Shown piece after piece: positions 55,771-64,000 of a stretch of DNA of 64,000 bases. The stretch is taken from positions 9,286,001-9,350,000 of the forward strand of contig BSBM01000186.1 of NCBI GenBank assembly GCA_027924585.1. The letters are read 5' to 3'. A program made the translations under genes and the position numbers. The DNA comes from Larix kaempferi (taxonomy: Eukaryota > Streptophyta > Pinopsida > Pinales > Pinaceae). Positions within the stretch are counted from its first letter, which is position 1; each line of letters starts with the position of its first letter. Below the pieces are notes generated by a model. It ran no database searches. It was not told the origin of the DNA and saw only the letters and a list, made by a program, of their open reading frames with translations.

Positions 55771-57320
55771 CCAGGCATCTCCTCATAGGACCAAGTAAAC
55801 ACGTCTCAAAATTGCTTGAACAAGGCCGTGCTAACAATGATTTCTTCAGGGGAACACTTCTGGCCTATGCGAATGTGTTCCACTATACTTAGTTTCACAG
55901 AGATGTCTACCTCAGTAGTTGGCTGAATGTTAGCCAAGTTGCCCTCCGTGTCTGTAAGACATGTGAGGATGGGAAAATGAGGGTATGGGTAGATATCCAG
56001 TGAAAAGAGGGTATGAATGTTGTCCGCTACGTACTCCCATGGAGGAAGAAAAGATGACCTGTGATGAAGATCATCACACAGACCGTCGTCCACACTATTA
56101 CTTCCATGATGGACTCGTCTGAATGAAAAGTTCGAAGTAAGAGATCGGGTAGAGAGGGTGTCCATCGTAGAGAACAGGAAGGAAGGTCCATGGATGGACA
56201 GTCCTCCTGCGCTGTTTGGATAGCCTCATAAATACGTTCAGCGGGTGAAAGAGGCATCGCGTCTCCAAACAAGTGTGTTGTGGCTTCATCCGGTACAAGC
56301 CAAGCATCGTTTGAGTGAGATAAAATCTCAGTGGAGATCATGTTCACCGTGGCGACATGATTAGGGGGGTCTGCAGCTGGAAAAACGCCCATGAGAGATG
56401 AATATTTCAATAGGACAACCCCTACACTCTCATACTGTTTTGACGTCTATCCAATGGAAGGAACATGGTCACCAGGATGAGTAGTGGCGTCCGGTGTACA
56501 AAAATCTAACTGGTCGATAGTAACAATTCGGCCTTGGTGGGGGAATTGTACTGTGCAGAAGACTGAAGAGGCTATCGCCTGCATGGTATAAAACCAATTA
56601 TGACCGAGAAAGAGATTATAATATAACGGGGCCGAGACCACTTCCACGTTAATGGTTACAGTCTTTCCGCCCAACTCAACTGCAAGAGCTTGTAAGAGCC
56701 CATGAGGTTGAAAGCCATGCCCGTCGAATGCTTTCAATGTGGTAGGAGAACGGTTCAATTCAGGGGAGCCAATGGCTCTCCAACAAGCGATGGACATGAC
56801 AGAAGTGGAGGCTCCTTCGTCCAAAAGAGTGCGATGGACAATCTTCCCAGCAAGGTTCGCAGTAACTTGGAATGCGAGCTGGTGTGAGAGCCTTGGCTTA
56901 AGGTTGTCAAGACGAAACATGATGGTGTTCGAGGAATCCGGGTCAACTGCACCAATAGCTGCAAGGATAGTTATGCATTGATTGAGACAATTATGCAAAA
57001 CTTCCAGCGTGGACATGGTGCAAGGAGCTTAGGCGAAGTCTTCTACGATATTGTAATTTTGTGCCGCGCGAGCATTAGGATTGAAAACAGCTTTTCGAAT
57101 TGTGCTCTTGGGCGGACGCAATATCGAATCTAAAGAGGGTCTCTCGATGGTGAGAGAAGTCGATGGTACAATGACACCAGGTAAAGAGTTGGAAGCTTTT
57201 TCAGTATTACTTTCGGCGGGTTCCTTCGAAGGGACCTGTTCGTAAGATCGCAAGCGAGTAGTTAAACTGATCGCCTCGTTACGCAACATGAGAACATGCA
57301 CGGTATTGGATGGTTCCCCC
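55771..57320 (-). pseudogene. Gypsy protease and protease-RT linker
   Basis: One frame is readable from 57613 through 56447 with occasional stops, at 57302-57319 and at 57029 (TAA where CAA would restore FAQAPCT). The aspartic protease (57016-56447) shows FRLDNLKPRLSHQLAFQVTA, RTLLDEGASTSVMSI at about 56827-56785 (DEG instead of the common DSG/DTG), GHGFQPHGLL, and NLFLGHNWF, the conserved second half. The linker 56410-55806 has no named domain and changes frame once. The protease would cut the Gag-Pol polyprotein. Confidence 0.82.
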
Positions 57321-60154
57321 TAGGCTGGGGGGGTTTGAGCAATCATTTGCTGATTTTGAGCAGGAAACGGATCGTTGAGGACTGCGAGAGTCGGTTTACC
57401 CCTAAGAAACCTTTGAAATTCGTCTCTATGGGGGCACTCTTTGGAGAAATGATCGTCTCCACACAGGAAGAAAGGATACTTTAGTTTCCTTTTCTGCTTA
57501 GTATCTTCGGGAGTGCTCTTCGTTTCCTGCTGGACAGAAGACTTCTTGGGTTTCCCCTTGTTCTTCTTTTTGCCATTAGACTTCTGAGATGAAGCTGATT
57601 GAACAGAATTCACCTCTTCAGTTACAGCAGGAGTGGTGGACTTGGCGGTGCTGTGTCCAGCCGGAGTTGGGTTGGATGATCCAACAGTGCTAGTAGCAGG
57701 CTGGGTGGTAAGGGAACCAATGATTGCCAGCTTGGGGTCACTTATGTGGTTTCGTGGGATCGTTAATGTACCGAGGTGTGTTAGGCAAAATATTGAACAG
57801 AGTGCCAGACTGGGTATAGACCAGGTCTAACATATGAGCACTCGCGATGGCTTGTTCTTTGGTGACAACACCTCGCATGGCAACATATTTTGCTATGACA
57901 GGAAGGAGTGACTTTGTAAACCAGTCTGCTAGGAGTTGATTTGGAATGGGAGCTTTAATGAGATGTCGTCTCCTTCGCCACTCGTGGATATGATCTGAAA
58001 TGTGAGTGGCGGTATTCTAACGAAGCGAGGTTAAAAGCTCAGTACCAGTCTCATACCGTATAGGCAGTTGGAAATGCGTCAAAAAGTTCATAGCAAGGGA
58101 GCCAAAATCAGGAAAAGAGTGTGGTGGCAACTCAATGTACCACTTGGCAGCCGAACCGGTGAGAGTCCTTTGGAACAATCTAAGATGAGTTGAATCGTCC
58201 ATTAAGGAATTAGATGAACACCATAAATGGTATGTCATCACGTGGTTCTTGGGGTCTTCACCTGGCTTGCCGTCAAACTTGGGGATATCAGATTGGAAGT
58301 TTCACCGGAATTGGTGGCCAGTTGGATCCATGGTAAATGGGATTGTTGGTTAGATGAGAGAGGTCAGGTAGGTCCAAAGTAGCCAAAAAGGGAAACTGTG
58401 GATTAGGCTGCGCGTATTGATGATACGGATATGGCGTGTAAGGACTAAACTAACCGTAAGGTGTACCAGGATGAAACTGACCGTAGAGGGGTGTGCCACC
58501 CAGACCGTAAGGAGGTCCGCCACCATAAGGTGGTCCATTCCAATAAGGTGGGGGTCCACCTCCACCTCCGGGAGGGGGTGGAGGTCCACCGCCACCACCG
58601 GGAGGAGGTGGGGGGTCCATAACCGTAATAAGGTGGCCCACCACCACCTCCTCTTGGAGGGGGTGGTGGATCACTTCCATTGCTAGATGGGTGGGAGCCC
58701 CCACCGCTTCCGCTGTCAGAAGGATGAGGGTTTCTGCCACCACTGCTGCCACCAGGGTAATTAGGTCCTCCACCGCCTCCACCTGGAGGGGGAGGTGGAC
58801 CACCACCGCCACCCGAAGGGAAATGTCCTCCTCCACCATGATAAGGTGGTCCACCGCCTCCCCCACCCGGAGGAGGTGGTGGACCATTCCCGTCACCGCC
58901 TGAGGGGTGAGGGGCGTTGTAGGTAAAATGAGGTGGGCCTCCGCCAATGTTAGGTGGGGGCCCGCCACCTCCAACAGGAGGTGGGGAAGGACTGATCGGG
59001 GGTGGTGGTACTTGAGGTATAGTCGGTTGGGGTCCATGTTGCAACACAGGTTGTTTCCCCCATAGAGTGTAAGGATTCCTGGGATAAGGTATCCCGTATG
59101 GTGCATTTTCAGGATTAGGTTGACCCAACGTAGGGTTAACGAAACCTGGATACGCTTGACTCCATAAGGGTTGGGTTACATTTGACGACCCTCCAACATG
59201 AGATAATCCCGTGGTGGAAGATCTAGCGGGTTGGGTAGGTCCAACGTAAGGCCCATTGGGGACTCCACCAACGTGCTGGTTAGGAAACAGGGGTTGCCCC
59301 CCAGCCACAATAGGCTGACCACTAGTCAAAGGTTGAACCAACGTGGGTTGTTGACTAGCTACCGTGGTAATAACATTACCAATAAGATAATCCGTAGGGA
59401 TGGAGTACCCTCTCCTCGAATTTTGAGGTGGGGGAGGAACTGGTAAATTAATTGTGGTAGTGATAGGTGTATTGGACCGTTGTCCTTCCACCGGTTGGTT
59501 CACTTGAGGTGCAAGACTGGATTCCTGCGAGGGTTGACTAGTCTCATTAGTGGTCATGGGGTGGGGTGCTTTAGGTGATCCGAAAGATATCGAACGAGCT
59601 GGGAAGGGTTGGTAAGGAGGTAAAGATGGGTCTTGAACCCTCCTTTGGAGACTTGACTGCCGAAACTCTTCATCCATGGAACGAAAGTGATCCAATTGGC
59701 CACGAAAGTAAGCTAAAGTGTCTTCCGGAGAAGTCTCACTAGGTGAGGATGAGGTGGAAAAATGAGCCACTGGGTGGTCTGTAGAAGATGTCCAGTAAGT
59801 TGTCGAAGGACCAACAGCTGTAGTAGGGTTGTCCTGGGGTTGGCTTATCCATTCCAACGATCCAGGTTCTCCCGGGATGACAGGAGGGAGGTTTTGAGAA
59901 GTGGGGGTGTGAGCTTCCTCATCTCGCGTGGGATGAGGGGCAGGTGAATCTGGTGGAAACAAATGTCCTCCAATATTCAAGGTGGGGTTCCCTACTTCAG
60001 TAACTACGACTGCGTTACGCTGATCCATTCTTACCCTCGAAATGACCTCCGGATTAAGGGGAAATTCGGGTGGCAAGTTCAAGATCCTACGGGAACTTCT
60101 CCAGGGAAGATTCGCCAGAGTATCAGGAAAATCAGCCAAAAAAGGCCGAAACAA
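57321..60154 (-). pseudogene. Gypsy gag with Gly/Pro-rich region and zinc knuckle
   Basis: Minus-strand ATG at 60154 (MFRPFLADFP) opens about 510 in-frame codons. The last third is almost entirely Pro and Gly (stretches like PPPPPGGGGGGPPYHGG between 59000 and 58600). A one-base shift near 58615 moves the reading to the frame ending GGPPYGLGGTPLYGQFHPG at 58450. The capsid-like gag domain follows at about 58300-57840: HLRLFQRTLTGSAAKWYIEL, FPDFGSLAMNFLTHFQLPIR. The end (57613-57320) is Lys-rich with a zinc knuckle whose first Cys is Phe (FFLCGDDHFSKEC). Gag forms the particle and binds RNA. Start choice is tentative; no better upstream ATG is in frame. Confidence 0.82.
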
Positions 60155-62259
60155 CGTTTCTCCTAAAGGTATTCTAAAAGAAAAGCAGTCTAAGAAAACC
60201 TACTCAAACTAAGGCAACAAGCAAACTTATGTGACAGAGTGGATTCAAAAGTCTGGAACCTCACGGGATTATCAATGTATCGCAAACCGCAATATACTGT
60301 AGGGTCCAACAGTATGACGCAACAAGGAGGATTGGGACCGTACCCTTGCCTGCATACCCAACTACCTGGACAGGACGTGCGTGCTAATCTCCCCGAGTGC
60401 TGTTCTTGGTGTATTGCTTTGCCAAGACGGCCAAATGGTTAACTCGGTTGGTTTCAGGAATCCTAATGGTGTCTCCTGATATAGGCAAGGTACGTGGGAG
60501 CTCAAATCCATAGTGGTGCTGTCTAATGCACAGCCGTTGGCACGAGACCTTCCGATATATGTGTCGATTACGTGATACACCCTTCGATATACGCCAAGTA
60601 CGGATTATGGTACTTGGTGGGTACGTGAAGGAGCTCAATATACCGATGTACGTGGAAGACTACAATACCCTCGGACTACAGTGCTGGCAAGTAACGATAG
60701 CTGCCACGCTTAATGACGCCGGAACACGTCTCTAACTTACACACAAGTTACTAAAAATTTTACCTAGTTCTACCGTTTATTTTATCTTGGACGGTTAGGT
60801 GAATGCATGAGGTGAGTACATAATCGGAAACAGAATGCAAGTCCTAGCTACATGCATGAAATATTCTTTTCTTTCGATGAATTCTACCTATGGTAAGGAG
60901 AAAGCTTTTTCAATGGTATTTCCAAACAAACTCAATGCAACACAATTCCCAATGCAAGCAAATTTGACAATGAAAGTACTCTTTTCTTTTTTCAACGAAA
61001 CACACAAACGTACACAACACTACTATCTAAATCAAAGTATTTTTCTCTTTTCTTTTCTTTTTCAAATCAAAACAACACTAAGTAATGAGATGAGAGGATT
61101 CTGAAATGGAAATGCAATATTTTCACTTTCTCTTTTCAATGATCTAAAGGCAACAAAAATAAAAAATGCACCTATCTTTCCTTAGCATGGAAACAACTTT
61201 TGAAAGAAAATGAAATGTACTAGAGCTTTTCAAGAAGATGAATAACTCATAATTCAAGAAAAACACAACCAATCATATTTCCATTCATCTTTTCCAAAAC
61301 ATTCCAATGCACAATGATATTTCTTCAATAACTTTTTGAGAAATAACGGGAAAGAAGCACTTTTAATCTTTCAATGGAGGTATCAAAGCAATAAACTTGA
61401 AAACAACTTTGCTTTCAGATCTAAATGACTGAAAAGAAAATGTTACTTGTGGCACTCATACACTCAGAAAAATCAAGAAAAGACAAGCACTCAACCAAGC
61501 AGAAATGACACACTTAACTCAAAATCAAGCAACAGCAAGCAAAGCTCAAAAATAAAGTAGATGAGGTCTGGAAGCTGATCCAATGCAATGATCAGATCAG
61601 GGATGGAAGGAAGGGAATGCAAGAGTGAAAAGGATGAAGGTGAAGGAGACAAAAGTGTCCAACACTACCAATCTCAAACTCGTCCAAAGCAGAACCCAAA
61701 GTCAATCCAAACAAACCAAACTTCTCAACACACAAATAAAAATGGGATCTCTGGCTGAATGATGCAGCACAGGAAGAGTCCATACACCAAACCAAGGTTC
61801 AGACTGTCAGATGAGGGAATGAATGCCCATATGTCAAGTCTTGACAGATCGGTGCACTCTGTCTTTGCAGACAGTGAGACGTCGCAGGTTACCTGTATGA
61901 GAGGTGCGACGATGTCGCAATTCACTAATGCACAGGACGCAACGAACAAGCAACAGACAAAGAACAAAGGCTCAGGAAAACACAGTGTCGCTCTGTTTTC
62001 ACTACCCAGGTGCGACAGGCGAGTTCTAGATTAAAAAATGAATCAGATCTCAAAAATGAACCAGAAACAGGTTTGAAACTAAGTTGTACAAACTCAAAGG
62101 AAGAAGATCAAGATCTTCAACGTGAAGATCTGACAATGGAATCAATCCTAAGAAAGAAAATGGAAAAAAGATAACAAGGCTTGTGACAAGTAATCGACGG
62201 AAAATGACTCAGATTAATGATCACTAAACAAGAATACTCCCCAGTATGGTCACCATATT
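60155..62259 (-). other. Untranslated leader of the Tat-like element
   Basis: About 2.1 kb between the 5' LTR and gag, without long frames. After the LTR end the minus strand reads AATATGGTGACCATACTGGG; a TGG at a short offset is where a primer site would be, but the tRNA was not identified. 60170-60750 is balanced in composition, 60800-61560 is A/T-rich ('cttttc'/'gaaaag' words), and 61870-61935 carries a GTCGCA/TGCGAC cluster. Confidence 0.6.
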
Positions 62260-63162
62260 TGTTACCGAAAAATCCACTCGACCGGAGGCGAGGCAGATCT
62301 CCCTAGCTCAATGCGACTCTAGAACAAATAGAACAGACTACAAACACGTTTCCTAGATCTACTTAAGGATCAAGTACTAGATGTCTTACCTCTTTGATTT
62401 CACTATCCTTTCTCCCGAATGTTGCTCCACGTCCCCAGGTCGTCAGATCCAAGCTACAAGACCTGTTAAGACATAGAAAAGAGAAATGAGTAAAGAGCAT
62501 CTATACAATAAGAGATCTATGTAAATAGTTAAGCAGGTAAACAACACAACATCATCACACATTAAGAACGATATTGGTGGAAATCATTTGTATTACTGCA
62601 AATAGAGGAGTACATGATAGAGATATAGAACCACAACCAATGACTTAACGTAGCATCCCTTCTCCACACAAGCCAATTGCCAAGCCCTTCCAAGGAAGCA
62701 TGAATTCTCCAAGAGGTGAGTGAAGGTGTCTTGAGAGAGATTTCACCAGCATGTAGATACCATAGTCTTCCTCCCCTTTGGTATGGGAGTGAGCCTCACA
62801 TATATAGGACTAAGTGGATGAGGTAATGGATAGGATAGGATGAGAGATGGTAGGAGAGAGATAGGGGATCTTCCCAATAGGCTAGGGGTCGAGTACCAAC
62901 TCTCCAAGAGATCAGGGATAAGCCCCCAAATGGGCAAGCTTCGAGAAAGATCTCGAAATGGCTATTTTTTCCCATCAACAAACCTTGTCGCACTCTGCTA
63001 TGGAGCAACCTGCGATGTCGCATGTTGCTAGTGTGCAACCTACGACGACCTCTCAAAAGGGTGTACAAACTGAGTACAAATCCTCCAAATGAGCACTTGG
63101 TCCAGATGACTTCGGGGATGTATACACTAAATCATAATGATGGGTAGATTTTAGTTGTAACA
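62260..63162 (-). repeat. 5' LTR of the Tat-like element
   Basis: 903 bp, aligning with 47776-48678 with scattered differences (for example 'ccggataatcc' against 'ccgaaaaatcc' near the end). The possible minus-strand TATA near 62800 is conserved. Confidence 0.93.
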
Positions 63163-64000
63163 TCGTCGCAAGTTTCTATGAAACAACTTGCGACACTTCC
63201 CATTGTCGTAGGTTTCTATCCAACAAGACGAGACATTTTCACAACTTTCCTTTTATACAGACTACGATAGTCCAATATTTCGCAATTTGCTATCAAACAA
63301 GGTGCGACACTGTTCGTTGAAATATAAAAGTAGAGACTTCGAGGAGCTTCTAGAGAGAAGCCTTCATGGATGGATATCCCTTCCTATTAGGGTAGATCTC
63401 AGCTAAACCCCTAACCTGTTGGGATCTTACTCTATTCTTCTCCTCTTATCTCTCATCTCCCCCTTATCCTTTTTTCCCTATAAAAGAAATCTCATGCTCA
63501 TGGATGAAGGGGGAGTTATATGATAGCTAAATGCTGGAGTAATTGTGTTGGAGAGTTGAAACTTTGGTAGCCATCCTCTTGGAGAAAGGTGATGAGTTAA
63601 GGAAAAGGATTCGTTGGAAGGGACTTTCAACACCAAGGAATTTCAGTGTTACTTCTTTCCTCATTTTTAATACATCAATACATTTCCTTTCTCATAAATG
63701 ATGTTGTGTTTCATCTATAGCATTTCTCCTTGGTAATTTTCTTAGATTAATCAAATTATATATTGTAGCTTTCACTTGGTTTTATTTGCTTTTGTATCTT
63801 CTACATGTCATCTATTCGATCTAAAGATCAGGACTGCAAGAGCTTCAAACTAGTAAGGACAACCTTAAGTAAAAATGTATGTATTTTATTTATCCTTTGT
63901 TGAAATTTGGTTGTCATTGATGTCAATTCATGTCAAAGAGGATGTCAATTGATTTAGTTTGAATCATTGATTTCAACTGATGTCAAAGTGTATACAACAT
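63163..64000. other. Unassigned right flank
   Basis: It starts 'tcgtcgcaag', which together with the left flank 'ttagcgtc' would rebuild 'gcgtcgcaagtttc' before the Tat-like insertion. 63163-63320 has repeated inverted words ('cgtcgcaagtttctat', 'caacttgcgac', 'tcgtaggtttctat', 'tttcgcaatttgctat', 'ggtgcgac'). 'ctataaaag' near 63478 could be a TATA-like element, perhaps of another LTR that runs out of the window. No coding motif was seen. Confidence 0.4.

Larger units (their letters stand above)
47776..63162 (-). mobile_element. Ty3/gypsy retrotransposon resembling the Tat lineage, 15.4 kb
   Basis: LTRs of 903 bp at 47776-48678 and 62260-63162 begin TGTTACCG and end GTAACA. Flanking pentamers GCGTC (47771-47775) and TCGTC (63163-63167) agree in four of five. 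The polypurine tract (48679-48690) and coding order show minus orientation, so the 5' LTR is at 62260-63162. Order on the minus strand: 2.1-kb leader, gag, protease, RT, RNase H, integrase, second RNase H. An oppositely oriented broken gene lies near the 3' LTR. The FMDGFSGYNQI RT motif and the second RNase H point to the Tat group. Multiple stops make it inactive. Confidence 0.92.

Noticed and set aside
58417-58903. Plus-strand Arg/Thr-rich open frames opposite the Gly/Pro-rich gag
   Set aside because: They are shadows of the low-complexity gag repeat on the other strand.
1-64000. Search for host single-copy genes, tRNA or rRNA genes, organellar inserts or viral genes
   Set aside because: None could be recognised by reading the sequence; all coding signals with identifiable motifs belong to transposable elements or to the antisense gene carried by one of them.

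Overview
The window is nuclear DNA from a plant with a very large, repeat-filled genome. No bacterial operon, organellar gene, tRNA, rRNA or convincing single-copy host gene could be recognised. The evidence is LTR retrotransposons of plant Ty1/copia and Ty3/gypsy type (three with the plant-type primer binding site TGGTATCAGAGC), plant-type LINEs with an RNase H domain, a CENP-B/pogo-type DNA transposon, and GT-AG intron-like signals. The size, age and nesting of the elements suggest a gymnosperm or a similarly large-genomed plant; that is an inference, not a demonstration.

Layout, left half. 0-2.2 kb is a decayed plus-strand copia gag-pol. 3.1-4.5 kb is a minus-strand copia remnant (3' LTR, polypurine tract, gag with zinc knuckle), and a related minus-strand LTR with primer site lies at 21.5-21.7 kb. 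5.37-8.99 kb is a copia insertion with both LTRs and a perfect GGTTT target duplication; it keeps gag and a protease-like segment but has lost most of pol. 9.9-10.85 kb is a GC-rich stretch with a 33/39-bp tandem repeat. 10.87-16.03 kb is a pogo/Tigger-like DNA transposon. Its transposase is almost intact (one in-frame stop), and one terminal repeat has grown into an array of about 22 units of 30 bp. 17.98-19.43 kb is a 5'-truncated LINE with a 15-bp target duplication.

Layout, centre (24.8-47.8 kb). This is a four-level nest readable from its junctions. A decayed plus-strand gypsy element is split by a minus-strand LINE (18-bp target duplication at 26741-26758 and 47392-47409). The LINE reading frame is split by a 16.35-kb insertion (29993-46343), a large LTR element in which no coding capacity was recognised (LARD-like). 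That element is in turn split by a 7.46-kb copia element (33933-41390, perfect AGAGT duplication). The copia element keeps only reverse transcriptase/RNase H remnants, followed by five different tandem arrays in a row.

Layout, right half (47.8-63.2 kb). A 15.4-kb minus-strand gypsy element resembling the Tat lineage carries a very Gly/Pro-rich gag, protease, RT, RNase H, integrase and then a second RNase H. On the opposite strand, next to its 3' LTR, lies a broken, intron-containing gene that looks like a plant-mobile-domain (PMD-like) protein. The last 0.8 kb is unassigned.

How the parts relate. Each element needs its own enzymes for copying, and nearly all are now damaged. Several premature stops are TAG, TGA or TAA where TGG, CGA or CAA would fit, as expected from deamination of methylated cytosine in silenced DNA. 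The most interesting items are the nested junctions, the C-terminal coiled-coil region shared by both LINE copies, the antisense PMD-like gene plus second RNase H in the Tat-like element, and the tandem-repeat arrays growing from transposon parts.
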